DNA from: Parabacteroides sp. FAFU027
GTDB lineage: Bacteria > Bacteroidota > Bacteroidia > Bacteroidales > UBA7332
NCBI RefSeq assembly: GCF_022808675.1
Contig: NZ_JAKZKV010000011.1
Span: forward strand, 1-64,000
DNA: 64,000 nucleotides
Reading direction: 5' to 3'
The notes beneath the pieces were generated by a model. It saw nothing but the letters and a program-made list of their open reading frames with translations, searched no databases and had not been told where the DNA came from. Made by a program: the position numbers and the translations under genes. This document shows, piece after piece, positions 7,645 through 17,550 of this stretch (positions are counted from its first letter, which is position 1; each line of letters opens with the position of its first letter).

Positions 7645-10600
7645 ATGAGACTTTATAGCATTATCTTACTTATATTACTGGTTACAGTCCCTGATTGTAT
7701 TGCCTCGACTCTGTCTGCCACAAAACAATCTGTAGCATTAAGCGCCAACCAGCTCACAACAATTGATTTTACCTATTCGCCAAACAATCCATGCTCAGGT
7801 ACCGATGTCACATTTACCCCTTCAGTAAGTGGAAACGGCTACACATTTAGTTGGGATTTCGGGGATGGAAACACCTCTACAGCTGTAAGCCCAACCCATA
7901 AATTTGAATCTTTCGGTACCACCTCTAAAACATTCAAAGTCAAACTTTCGGTTTCCGATAAGGACACATCATTGTCTGTATTTAAAGATGTAACCGTAAC
8001 TCAATCCCCTGATCCGACTTTGAACGGTACAGGTTCCGGTGAGTTTTTTAATGGAACTCCCGCTTTCAAAGTTTGCAGTAACACGATTTCAACGTTCTTT
8101 TTCACAAATGCCTCAACCACAAAAGCCAACAATACCCGATATACAATCAACTGGGGTGATGGTTCTGCTGATTTTATCCAGACAGACTGGACATCAACCA
8201 CACATACTTACCAGATTGGATTATGGTATCTGAAATATACCGTAGAGGGTTCAAACAGTTGCCCTATCACAAAGACATACATCGTATTTGTCGGTTCAAA
8301 CCCGGCTGTATCGTTGGGAAACCCCGGTAATACAGATATTTGCAGCAATAATGTGGTAGAATTTCCCATTACCGGTACGCAAAACAACCCTCCCGGTACA
8401 ACCTATACCGTTACCTTCAATGATGGCTCAACCGAACAGGTCTTTAATCATCCACCACCTGCTTCTGTAAAACATACATTTGTAAAATCCTCTTGCGGAA
8501 CAACCAGTTCAAACGGAACGATCGCTTTCCCAAATTCATTTTCAGCCAATATTGTAGCCAGCAATCCATGCGGCACTTCTGCAGTCGGAGTGGTTCCCAT
8601 TTATGTATCCACGACCCCAATAGCCGATTTTATATTGCCCAAAACCTCCACCTGTACAAATACTCCGATTTGTATATTAGACACAACCCAGGGAGGGACT
8701 ATAGCTACAGCCACAAAATGCCTGAGCCCGAATATTGTCTGGTCCATAACTCCATCAACCGGAGTTACTTTGGCGTCCGGCACATTAGGTAGTGATATGG
8801 GACTGTCAGATCCTTCCTTATGGACATCTGGATCCGAACAAATATGCCCCCAGTTTTCCATTCCGGGCACCTATACCATAGCGCTGAAAACCGGAAATCG
8901 TTGTGGAGTCATCAGCCAGAAAGAAAAAACCATTTGTGTGGAAGCCCCCCTGGTTCCACAATTTACTGTGAACAACGAAAGCGGATGTGCACCACTGGAT
9001 GTGACAATAGCCAATACAACCGATGTCTCTAAAAGCTGTGTACCTCCGACCTATTCATGGGCAATCAGCTACACTGCCGCAAACTGCGGAACATCGTCGG
9101 CATTTAACTACACGAGCGGAACTTCCACTTCTGCATCCCCTTCAATACGTTTTACTAATCCGGGGAAATATACACTGACGTTAACCACTACCAGCACCTG
9201 TGGTACCCTGTCATTCAGCAAAATCATAACGGTCAAGAAACCGCCTACCGTTTTCATTAACACCATTCCTACAGCATGTGGTACTGCTTCAATCACTCCA
9301 ACCGCAGTGATCAACAGTTGTACTCCCGATGCAGGGACATTGACCTATGCATGGAGTTTCCCCGGCGGTACACCGGCGACCTCATCAAGCCAAAATCCGG
9401 GAACGGTTACATACAGTGGACCGGGGACTTACACCGTTTCCCTTACGGTAACAAATGAATGTAATGTGGCTGTTTCCGATTCAAAAAACTTCTCTGTCAA
9501 AGAAGTTCCAACCGTTACCAATACCTCTTTGGCACAAACGATCTGTTCCGGATTTCCAACAGTCGCTATTCCATTAACTGCAAGCCTCTCCGGAACAACA
9601 TTTACCTGGACAGCAACGGGAACAGCCGGTACCAGCGGATACACGGCCGGCTCTGGAAATACAATCCCTGCACAAACTCTTTATACGACCGGTACTACCC
9701 CCGGTATAGTCACTTTTGCTATTACGCCATCCAACGGATGTACCGGTCCGGTGACCAACTATGTGGTTACTGTAAATCCGGCGCCGAGAATCAAAGACCA
9801 GCCTCAATCCAGCTATGTCTGTCTGGGTGGAAAAGCCACCGACTTATCCGTTACGTATGAAAACGGGACAGGTACACCTTCATATCAATGGTATAGCAAT
9901 ATCCTCAACGATAACCTAACCGGAATAATCATACCCGGTGCGACCTTCTCTGCATATACCCCATCGGTAGATAACGCAGGTACAACCTATTATTATTGCA
10001 AAATATCACTTCCATCCAGCGAATGCTCTGATTTGGTCTCCAATACGGCATTCGTTACCGTTGATTCCATTCCCGTCATTAAGACACAACTCCTCACCAA
10101 CCAACAGGTCTGCGTGGGTGGAACCATAAAATCGCCACTAACACTTTCTGTAAAAGGAGGTGCCGGTACAGTTATATACCAATGGTATCAGAATACCACG
10201 AACACAAACAGCGGCGGCACACCAATCAGTGGAGCAAACCTGTCAACATTTACCCCTCCTGTATTTACCTCAACGGGGAAATATTACTATTACGTCGAAG
10301 TTTCCTATTCCGGAAACAATTGCGGAAAAGTCGCCAGTAACACAGCTGAAATCGAAGTGGTCGCTGACCCTGTAGTAACCAGACAACCTTTAGCCACTCA
10401 GGAACTATGCCAGAATACCAGTTCAGAAGCTCTGTCAGTCTCTGTAAGTGGAGGATTGGGGTCGTTTGCTTATCAATGGTTTAGAAATAGTGCCAATAAT
10501 ACCACTTCCGGCACCCCCATCACCGGAGCCAATGATTCTATTTATGTTCCATCAACCTCAACCATTGGCACCACCTATTATTATTGTATCATAACCCAAC

Positions 10601-13600
10601 CTAACGGTCCCGGATGTAATGCAATTACTTCAGCCTCGATGGTAAAAGTAAATGCAGCTCCCACCATTACGAAACAACCGGCATCTAGCACAGTCTGTCT
10701 GGGAAATGCAGCCACAACGCTATCTGTAACTTATACCAATGGGGTAGGCACACCTTCTTATCAATGGTATAGTAATTCAACAAACAGTAATTTAACGGGA
10801 ACTCCCATTAACGGGGCAACCGGCTCAACATATACCCCACGGACAGATTCCGTCAGTACGAATTACTACTACTGCATAATTAAACTGAGTTCCGGTGGAT
10901 GTGATATCATGGTTTCCAATACCGCATCGGTTACGGTCAACGCGTATCCCGTGATTTCCGATACCACCATCGAAGTGGCTAGTGAAGTGCCGTTCAATTA
11001 TACTCCCGTAAATAGTGGCGTTAATATTGTGCCGACAGGAACAACCTACACCTGGAGCGCCCCGGTTATTGCTCCGGCAGGTACCTTAACAGGAGGAAGC
11101 GCCCAAAGTACTCCCCAGACCACCATTTCCCAAACATTAAAAAACATAACCACGGCTCCGGCCTCTGCCACCTATACCATCACTCCATCAGCAAACGGTT
11201 GTACGGGACAGCCATTTAAGTTGACGGTAAATGTTACTCCGCTGATCAATCCCAAAGCAGTCGTAACTAATTGTACCTGTTACGGGGTAAACAACGGATC
11301 CATTCAAACCTCTATCGAGGGTGGAATGCCATTTACGACAGGGGAGCCATATCACATCACCTGGAGTGGTCCGAACGGCTTCACCTCTACTACCGCCACC
11401 ATTACCAATCTGACGCCGGGCATATATACCCTGAAAATCGAAGACGCGAGCAGCCGTCCGTTTACAACTACCTATACGGTTACCCAACCGGCTGAAGTGG
11501 TTATCCAGACCGATTCGCAAAAAGACGTTTCCTGTAACGGGGCGAATAATGGCTCGGTATCCATTACGGTAAGCGGAGGAACACCTCCTTATGTTTACAG
11601 CTGGACAAAAGACGGAGCCAACTTTTCAACATCTGAAGATATCAGTGGACTGGCTCGGGGAACTTATGTTGTTTCAATCACCGATAAGAATAATTGCAGT
11701 CCGAAAACGGCTTCCTATTCCATCACCGAACCCACCGGACTATCCGTTGTTTTGATTAGTCAGACCGAACTCAAATGTAACGGTGATTCAACCGGGGTAA
11801 TCCTGATTCAGGCATCGGGGGGAACTCCGATAGAAAAAACGCCCGGTGTGTTTGATTATAACTATACCTGGACGGGCCCAAACGGATTTACCAGCACCAA
11901 AGCCAATCAAACCGGTCTGTTTGCCGGAAATTACCACGTGACCGTAACCGATAAGAACGGTTGTATGCAGAACCTCTCTGTTACGATCAATCAGCCCCCG
12001 GCTATGGATATCAAAGTGACAACCACCCCTATCACCTGTTACGGGGACAATAACGCATCCATCAAACTTGATGTTACCGGTGGCATTCCACCATATAGCG
12101 CACAATGGAGCGATTTCAGCCAGGGGTTATATGAGGATAATCTCTCTGCCGGAAATTACATCATCACTGTGACCGATGCCAACAATTGCCACAAAACTAT
12201 TCATGTAAACATCCCCGAAGCAACACTCTTCAAAGTCTCTCCGGTGGTGAAGAATGTTTCCTGCCACGGTGCACACAACGGCAGCATCAGCCTGAACTTT
12301 GTCGGAGGAAAAGCGCCTGTCAAACTGGTGTGGGATGATAATCCTACTGCCGGAACAACACGTAACAATCTGGGCCCGGGTGCTTATACCGTGACCATCA
12401 CCGATGCCCAGCCCTGCAACATTTACCGGACATTTGTCATTCAGGAACCGGACGAACTGGTACTTACAGCCGGTATCACCGATGCGCTGGATTGTAACAA
12501 CATCAGCAGCGGAGCCATTGACCTGACTGTTAATGGTGGCACCCCGCCATTCACCTACAGTTGGTCAAACGGAAAAACAACCCAAGACCTGGCAAATCTC
12601 ATTGCCGGTACATACATCGTAATAGTCACTGACTCCAGCGGCTGTACCAAAACGGCACAATATACCGTCAAACGTCCGGCACCGCTCACAGTAACCGTGG
12701 CGGAAAAGCGGGACTACAACTGCTCTACCGGGGTATTAAGCCAAATCAATACCGCCCAGGCCACGGGAGGCGTTCCTCCTTATCAATTCACCTGGTCAGG
12801 CGGCACAACAAGCGGTGCAAACGGTGAAATCATGGAGACTACCCAAAACGGTATTGTCCTGCTTCATGTCAAAGATGCTATCGGTTGCACTATCGATTAT
12901 TCATTCTATGTCACCATACCGTTTGCCGGAATCAGCTATCAGTTGCTGGATTGCAACGCGCATACCTTCCAGTTTGATGCCGTATCTCCTTTTGATCAAA
13001 GCGGTGGGGATAGTTACAATTGGGATTTCGGAGACGGAGGCAGCTCTACGTCGAAAAGTCCATCGCACTCATTTGCCAAAGCCGGTAGCTATCGGGTGCG
13101 AGTTACGGTGAAAGATATTCTTTGCAATGCAGTTTATGAGCAAATCATAGTAGCCGAAGAGTCGCCTACGCTTAAACTCGACCGCGAGCCCGTATTCTGT
13201 CAGGGAGATACCATCACGGTGCATGTCAGTGGCGCCGATTCGTACAGGTGGGCAAACGGTTCAACTGCCGATAGCATGATGATTTACGAAGCGGGAAGTT
13301 ACAGTGTAACCGGCATTTCGAAAGCAGGATGTTCAGGCTCCCTCAACTTCACGGCCAAATATCTCGGTCTGTTCAACTATACCATCCAGTCCGATAAGGA
13401 AGAAGTTACTCCGGAAAATCCGACGATTCAGGTCTGGACAGAAGACATACCGGGGTCTCTCTATTTCTGGGATTTTGATGATAGTACACAGGTGCAGGGC
13501 AATCATCTGGAACACACCTTCAACATCACCCACGACGGATTCTACACCATTAAGCTGAAGGTAATCAATCCCAACGGTTGTACGGAGTGGGCGACCAAAC

Positions 13601-13854
13601 GCATCTGGGTGACGGGGCCGCAACTGCCCAACACCTTTACCCCCAACGGTGACGGAGATAATGATATCTTCATGAAAAACTGGCATATTCAGATTTTCAA
13701 CCGCAATGGACTGCTTTTATATGAAGGAACAGAAGGTTGGGACGGAACCTACAAAGGCAAACACGTATCCAACGACACCTATTTCTACGTGTTGCAATAT
13801 TTGACTAAAACCGGATTGAAATACAAAACCGGTTATGTAACGGTCGTTCGATAA
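7645..13854 (+). CDS. Giant SprB-like surface adhesin with PKD, Ig-like and SprB repeats, T9SS type B tail
   Basis: A 2,069-residue secreted protein. I chose the ATG at 7645 because it begins a clean signal peptide (MRLYSIILLILLVTVPDCIAS); an upstream ATG at 7603 would add 14 non-signal residues. Order of parts: PKD domain (about 46-105, FSWDFGDGNTST); threonine/cysteine-rich Ig/PKD-like domains; four tandem Ig-like units of about 100 residues (about 711-1102, with the repeated YQWYSN and YYYC motifs); about seven SprB repeats (about 1208-1678, CxGxxNGS...GGTPPYxYxW...GxYxVxVTDxxxC); two more PKD-like domains (WDFGDGGSS, WDFDDS); and a C-terminal gliding-motility/CHU-type domain (about 1992-2069, NTFTPNGDGDNDIF...YFYVLQY) that targets type B T9SS export. 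It is followed 4 bp later by a PorP/SprF gene, the usual partner of such substrates. Probable role: cell-surface adhesion. Gliding is not implied. Confidence 0.93.
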   Translation: MRLYSIILLILLVTVPDCIASTLSATKQSVALSANQLTTIDFTYSPNNPCSGTDVTFTPSVSGNGYTFSWDFGDGNTSTAVSPTHKFESFGTTSKTFKVKLSVSDKDTSLSVFKDVTVTQSPDPTLNGTGSGEFFNGTPAFKVCSNTISTFFFTNASTTKANNTRYTINWGDGSADFIQTDWTSTTHTYQIGLWYLKYTVEGSNSCPITKTYIVFVGSNPAVSLGNPGNTDICSNNVVEFPITGTQNNPPGTTYTVTFNDGSTEQVFNHPPPASVKHTFVKSSCGTTSSNGTIAFPNSFSANIVASNPCGTSAVGVVPIYVSTTPIADFILPKTSTCTNTPICILDTTQGGTIATATKCLSPNIVWSITPSTGVTLASGTLGSDMGLSDPSLWTSGSEQICPQFSIPGTYTIALKTGNRCGVISQKEKTICVEAPLVPQFTVNNESGCAPLDVTIANTTDVSKSCVPPTYSWAISYTAANCGTSSAFNYTSGTSTSASPSIRFTNPGKYTLTLTTTSTCGTLSFSKIITVKKPPTVFINTIPTACGTASITPTAVINSCTPDAGTLTYAWSFPGGTPATSSSQNPGTVTYSGPGTYTVSLTVTNECNVAVSDSKNFSVKEVPTVTNTSLAQTICSGFPTVAIPLTASLSGTTFTWTATGTAGTSGYTAGSGNTIPAQTLYTTGTTPGIVTFAITPSNGCTGPVTNYVVTVNPAPRIKDQPQSSYVCLGGKATDLSVTYENGTGTPSYQWYSNILNDNLTGIIIPGATFSAYTPSVDNAGTTYYYCKISLPSSECSDLVSNTAFVTVDSIPVIKTQLLTNQQVCVGGTIKSPLTLSVKGGAGTVIYQWYQNTTNTNSGGTPISGANLSTFTPPVFTSTGKYYYYVEVSYSGNNCGKVASNTAEIEVVADPVVTRQPLATQELCQNTSSEALSVSVSGGLGSFAYQWFRNSANNTTSGTPITGANDSIYVPSTSTIGTTYYYCIITQPNGPGCNAITSASMVKVNAAPTITKQPASSTVCLGNAATTLSVTYTNGVGTPSYQWYSNSTNSNLTGTPINGATGSTYTPRTDSVSTNYYYCIIKLSSGGCDIMVSNTASVTVNAYPVISDTTIEVASEVPFNYTPVNSGVNIVPTGTTYTWSAPVIAPAGTLTGGSAQSTPQTTISQTLKNITTAPASATYTITPSANGCTGQPFKLTVNVTPLINPKAVVTNCTCYGVNNGSIQTSIEGGMPFTTGEPYHITWSGPNGFTSTTATITNLTPGIYTLKIEDASSRPFTTTYTVTQPAEVVIQTDSQKDVSCNGANNGSVSITVSGGTPPYVYSWTKDGANFSTSEDISGLARGTYVVSITDKNNCSPKTASYSITEPTGLSVVLISQTELKCNGDSTGVILIQASGGTPIEKTPGVFDYNYTWTGPNGFTSTKANQTGLFAGNYHVTVTDKNGCMQNLSVTINQPPAMDIKVTTTPITCYGDNNASIKLDVTGGIPPYSAQWSDFSQGLYEDNLSAGNYIITVTDANNCHKTIHVNIPEATLFKVSPVVKNVSCHGAHNGSISLNFVGGKAPVKLVWDDNPTAGTTRNNLGPGAYTVTITDAQPCNIYRTFVIQEPDELVLTAGITDALDCNNISSGAIDLTVNGGTPPFTYSWSNGKTTQDLANLIAGTYIVIVTDSSGCTKTAQYTVKRPAPLTVTVAEKRDYNCSTGVLSQINTAQATGGVPPYQFTWSGGTTSGANGEIMETTQNGIVLLHVKDAIGCTIDYSFYVTIPFAGISYQLLDCNAHTFQFDAVSPFDQSGGDSYNWDFGDGGSSTSKSPSHSFAKAGSYRVRVTVKDILCNAVYEQIIVAEESPTLKLDREPVFCQGDTITVHVSGADSYRWANGSTADSMMIYEAGSYSVTGISKAGCSGSLNFTAKYLGLFNYTIQSDKEEVTPENPTIQVWTEDIPGSLYFWDFDDSTQVQGNHLEHTFNITHDGFYTIKLKVINPNGCTEWATKRIWVTGPQLPNTFTPNGDGDNDIFMKNWHIQIFNRNGLLLYEGTEGWDGTYKGKHVSNDTYFYVLQYLTKTGLKYKTGYVTVVR

Positions 13855-13858
13855 AATC

Positions 13859-14776
13859 ATGGAGCGTATGAAACGAATTCTATACATATTCCTGCTGAAT
13901 ATCGTGACGATCGGGGCTGCTGCCCAGTCGAATATCCGGTTAAACAACTACTGGGAGAATCTTTACAGCATCAACCCTGCTGCCATTGACAACCAATACC
14001 GTGTACTGGTGAGCCTGGGAGACCGCAAGCAGTGGATTGGTTTCCCCGGAGCGCCCAATACGATGTATGCTTCGGCGACTACGTATATCGAGAAGTTTAA
14101 CACCCAGCTCGGGGTGCGTTTGTTTCGGGACAATATCGGTTATACCTCGACGACCCACGTTGCACTCTCATACGCTTATGCCGTAAAGCTCGATGATATC
14201 TGGACACTCAACATGGGACTTGCCGGCAACCTGCACAGCCTTTCTTATGATGTAGATAAAATAAATACCGGAACCATTCCCGAAACGAAAGTCTATCAGA
14301 TTCTGCAAAATACGAATGACTATAGTTCGGAGGTGGGAGCCGAACTGGTCAGTACCCAATGGCGATTCGGGGCATCGGGACAGAATCTATTCTCCATTTT
14401 CTCCCAAGAGAAGGCGAAGCAATATCCTTATACTACTTTTTTGTATGGAAAATACCGGACCCGTAACGGTACATTGCTTGATACGGGCGCAGGTATCAGT
14501 GGTATCCAGGCTGGCAATCTCTACCAGATGGAGGTGAATGCTACTGGATTTCTTAAGAACTATGACCAGGAAGACCTGATGCACTTCGGAATCTTTTACC
14601 GTACCATGCGTGAAATGGGCGCGATCTTCGGGATCAATCTGGGCAGCTCACTCTATCTCTCCTACAGCTGCGACTTCAACATCAGCGGCATCAGCCGCAA
14701 TTCTGCTGGTACGCACGAACTGATCCTCGTACTAAAGCTGAATAAGATTATTAATTGCCGGTGTAATCAGTATTAG
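13859..14776 (+). CDS. PorP/SprF-family type IX secretion membrane protein
   Basis: A 305-residue outer-membrane beta-barrel of the PorP/SprF family. These proteins are needed to export and display their adjacent type B T9SS substrates. It has a signal peptide (MKRILYIFLLNIVTIGAAAQ; the start may be this ATG at 13868 rather than 13859) and the family hallmark SINPAAIDNQYRV near the N-terminus, followed by alternating amphipathic strands. It starts 4 bp after the adhesin stop codon, so the two are co-transcribed. The core T9SS genes are not in the window. Its length is in the normal range. Confidence 0.94.
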   Translation: MERMKRILYIFLLNIVTIGAAAQSNIRLNNYWENLYSINPAAIDNQYRVLVSLGDRKQWIGFPGAPNTMYASATTYIEKFNTQLGVRLFRDNIGYTSTTHVALSYAYAVKLDDIWTLNMGLAGNLHSLSYDVDKINTGTIPETKVYQILQNTNDYSSEVGAELVSTQWRFGASGQNLFSIFSQEKAKQYPYTTFLYGKYRTRNGTLLDTGAGISGIQAGNLYQMEVNATGFLKNYDQEDLMHFGIFYRTMREMGAIFGINLGSSLYLSYSCDFNISGISRNSAGTHELILVLKLNKIINCRCNQY

Positions 14777-15188
14777 CCCCTATACCGGCCAGCAGCTTTA
14801 AGCCGCTATCCGGATTGAAAATAGACACACTCTTTTATCGAAGCTTTCTCTATGAGCGAAAGCTTCGAATGGGAATATCAGAGGCTCTCTATGAGCGAGC
14901 CTCTGGATAATTGTCGTACCGCAATATTATTTTCATTAAATCAGCGGTTTGATCCCGATAGCTATCGCGGACGCTTCACCCAAGAGATTCTACTTATTCA
15001 TAAACTTTATTCATTTGTAAGAACAAACGGGTGTCGCGGTTTGTAACCGCGATTATTATCGAATATAATCAGTGCTTGGAACCGCTTCTCCTGAAATAAC
15101 AATGCAGAAATCACAGTATGCAACAATGATTAGAACTGCATAAAAAATCTTCTTACTACGTGTCAAGCGGCCTGAAGCGGCCAGAACA
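14777..15188. other. Intergenic region with palindromic repeats, no gene seen
   Basis: It holds two hairpins with the same loop (14839-14905), a small hairpin CGCGGTT-TGT-AACCGCG at 15034-15050, and a repeated GCGGCC motif near 15168-15183. A 64-codon frame across the hairpins has repeat-derived content and is not called. Confidence 0.6.
14839..14905. repeat. Pair of hairpins sharing one loop sequence
   Basis: Hairpin 1 (14839-14867) is CGAAGCTTTC / loop TCTATGAGC / GAAAGCTTCG. Hairpin 2 (14879-14905) is CAGAGGCTC / loop TCTATGAGC / GAGCCTCTG. Both stems are perfect but different in sequence, while the 9-base loop is identical. Confidence 0.85.
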
Positions 15189-16544
15189 CTAGCGCCCCCA
15201 CATCCCGATATATCTCTCCACATCAAACTTCCGCTTACACCCCTTATCATTCATAAAACGGATTTTACCAAATACGGGGCGAGTCGTCCAGGGGCGGTCA
15301 TGCAATCCACAGATGGCCCACTGGCAACCGACATATCCGTTCGGATCGCGTCCGTCGATGGCGTATTTATCATTCAGGTAAATGGCAATTTGCAGTGCTT
15401 CCTGCGGTGAAGGCGTCCATTCCAGAATCTTCTTCGCCCAATACATCCGCATATATCCATGAATCTTTCCCGAACGGAGCAGTTGCACCTGAGCCGCATT
15501 CCAGAGTGGGTCATGCGTCTCTGCATTTTCAAACTGTGACAGCTCGTAGAGATATTCCCGTTCGTCGGCAGCGTGAGATAGCAAGGTCTCTTTTGCCCAA
15601 TCCGGAGCACCTTCCCAACGATCATAACTAGTATTGTAATAGCAGAAGTTATCCGATAGCTCCCGCCGCACAATGACCTGCTCAAGAAAAGCAGCCCGGT
15701 CATTCTCCGGAACATCGGCTTGCTGTACTTCCTGCGTCAACCTTTGCGCCGACAACTGTCCAAAATGGAGATAGGGTGACAAATCGGACTGATGGTCCAG
15801 CTCCGGCAGATTGCGCTGTTCGTCATAACCAGCCAGCCTTCCAGAGATAAAGTGCTGTATCGCTTCACGGGCAGCCTCTTCCCCCGATGGTAGAGATAAA
15901 GCGGACACGGTGCGAGCCAACTGCATCTCGTCCAACAGCGCGTTTGCAGAAAATACTTTTGCAGCACTTCCTTCCCCTACCCGCTTCAAAAGCTCTTCCT
16001 GCACCAAAAGCTCCGATAGGTCATTCAGGTAAAAAGGAAGCAGCCGGTTGATCTTCGGACGGAGCGTGTAAGCCCCGTACTCCTGCTTCTGTGAAGCCAC
16101 CCGGCAGGGAACGATATTGTGCGCATCCACCTCGAAGTGGGCAACATGAATCTCCCGGTTGACCTCCTCCTTCCACTGCCGCTTAACCCGCAATGGATCA
16201 AAGTCGGAGAATAATGCAGCACAATCATTTGCCTTCAGATACCGGACCACCTCAACGGAGGGTTCCCCCCGAAGCAATTCAATGCGAATCCCCAGCTCCG
16301 ACAATCCCTGCGCCACCTGCTCCAGTCCCCTCAACATAAAATCAAACGAACGCAGGTTGGCTCCGGGGAACTTTTCATCCAGACAAAAGAGCACGCGGAG
16401 CTTTCTATTGCTTTCAGCCGCCAATTGGGCCGCAGCCAAGAGTGCGTGATTGTCCCACACCCGCTGATCACGGCTCATCCAGTAGATGACCAGCTTGCTG
16501 TCTGTAACGGATTGGTTATTGAGTAGGTTAATGCGGTCTGACAT
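15189..16544 (-). CDS. Class II deoxyribodipyrimidine photolyase
   Basis: Light-dependent repair of cyclobutane pyrimidine dimers using FAD. The 451 residues fit class II enzymes. The N-terminal Rossmann antenna domain starts with LVIYWMSRDQRVWDNHALL, a class II signature. The C-terminal FAD domain has the class II run HDPLWNAAQVQLLRSGKIHG, then YMRMYWAKKILEW, LNDKYAIDGRDPNGYVG and DRPWTTRPVFGKIRFMN. I chose the ATG at 16544; the open frame extends 58 codons further, but those residues are not conserved-looking. A TACTTTTG -7-like box (16570-16577, minus) lies 26 bp upstream of the chosen start. The gene stands alone. Confidence 0.95.
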   Translation of the reverse strand: MSDRINLLNNQSVTDSKLVIYWMSRDQRVWDNHALLAAAQLAAESNRKLRVLFCLDEKFPGANLRSFDFMLRGLEQVAQGLSELGIRIELLRGEPSVEVVRYLKANDCAALFSDFDPLRVKRQWKEEVNREIHVAHFEVDAHNIVPCRVASQKQEYGAYTLRPKINRLLPFYLNDLSELLVQEELLKRVGEGSAAKVFSANALLDEMQLARTVSALSLPSGEEAAREAIQHFISGRLAGYDEQRNLPELDHQSDLSPYLHFGQLSAQRLTQEVQQADVPENDRAAFLEQVIVRRELSDNFCYYNTSYDRWEGAPDWAKETLLSHAADEREYLYELSQFENAETHDPLWNAAQVQLLRSGKIHGYMRMYWAKKILEWTPSPQEALQIAIYLNDKYAIDGRDPNGYVGCQWAICGLHDRPWTTRPVFGKIRFMNDKGCKRKFDVERYIGMWGR

Positions 16545-16640
16545 ATCAGATTGAGTTTTTTGCTTAAAACAAAAGTAACGCAATGAAGTTGATGAGAGGC
16601 ACTGAAAAGTACAAGCCATAGGCTTGTTTTTAAAGAAAGC

Positions 16641-16709
16641 GTAGGCGGAATCATACGTTAACGGCAGACTGCGGAAATTAAATGTTGTGGGATTGAGTGG
16701 CGGATAGGC
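16641..16709. repeat. 69-bp direct repeat, left copy
   Basis: GTAGGCGGA...TAACGGCAGACTGCG...TTAAATGTT...GGGATTG...GATAGGC. It matches 20025-20094 with about ten differences and one indel. The two copies face the same way and bound an AT-rich block of about 3.3 kb. Confidence 0.85.
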
Positions 16710-16790
16710 AACAACCAAATGGGAATTATATGATCGTTGAATATCAGCGGATTACTATTTGGCTACTTAAGATTATTGCGAAAATAGAGA

Positions 16791-17063
16791 ACATTATTCG
16801 AGCTTCAATGTACATTATAGCGCCGATAATGTACATTGTAGAACCAATAATGTCCATTATTCGAGCTACAATGGACATTATTCGAACTACAATGGACAAA
16901 ATTACTTCAATATTGTACAATGTAGAAGCTACAATACGCATTGTAGCTCCAATAATGTATAATGTAGAAGCTACATTGTACATTATTCCGACTGTAATGT
17001 CCATTGTAGCTCCGATAATGTTCAGTGTTTGGCCGAAAATGGACAGTAATGAAGCGGTATTAC
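16791..17063. repeat. Array of 13 degenerate palindromic units with an exact 21-bp period
   Basis: Cut at 21 bases from 16791, every unit starts with a version of ACATT and ends with a version of AATGT, with an inner part such as ATTCGAGCTTC or GTAGCTCCAAT. Each unit therefore reads nearly the same on both strands. There are no indels over 273 bp although the units differ a lot. Frames stay open on both strands (135 and 86 codons, seven-residue periodic peptides), which follows from the 21-bp period and is not taken as coding. It lies between the divergent photolyase and the lipoprotein gene. Confidence 0.85.
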
Positions 17064-17550
17064 CCTATACTGCCACTCCATTGTGCCTTGATGGGGGAGC
17101 ATAGCACTACATAATCCTTATCAATCACAATGCAATTATTGCAAGCCATTAACGCCCGACAATAATGTGATTTGTTGCCGGAGTAAAATTGTTTGTTTCT
17201 TTTGTGTTTTATTGGTGTGATTTGGTAAAAGATTTGGAAATGTGTGTACTTTTGTGGGGGAAGGGGGCTTTGACGTGGCTATAAGCGGTTGGGATTTGTG
17301 GCACAATCCTGATGGTTTCATGAGATGCTTCGTTAAACATGCGCTTGAAAATGTAAACACTGAGATTAAGAACAAAAAACAACGCTTCTATATAGCAGCC
17401 CAGATTTCTGTATGCGCAACTGCTTGAAAATAACAAATTTGTATAATCGCTTGGAAAATAGCGGTATAATAATTTTTTATGCTGTTTGTATTGCGGAAAT
17501 ATGCGCAATGCTATTGCGCATACAGGAATGAGTTGCGTATAGGGGGATTT
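17064..17550. other. AT-rich intergenic region upstream of the lipoprotein gene
   Basis: No gene recognised. Visible items: a near-duplicate motif GCTTGAAAATA / GCTTGGAAAATA around 17423-17460 with GTATAAT after it, and a perfect 9-bp hairpin ATGCGCAAT-GCT-ATTGCGCAT (17501-17521) ahead of the lipoprotein start. Confidence 0.5.

Noticed and set aside
14852-15046. A 64-codon frame containing the paired hairpins
   Set aside because: The repeated SMSE/MSES residues come from the shared hairpin loop. No start signal or homologous pattern.
16697-17104. A 135-codon open frame and an antisense 86-codon frame across the first repeat array
   Set aside because: Both are open because units of 21 bp repeat in frame and are palindromic. 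The predicted peptides are only seven-residue repeats, with no start signals or recognisable domain.
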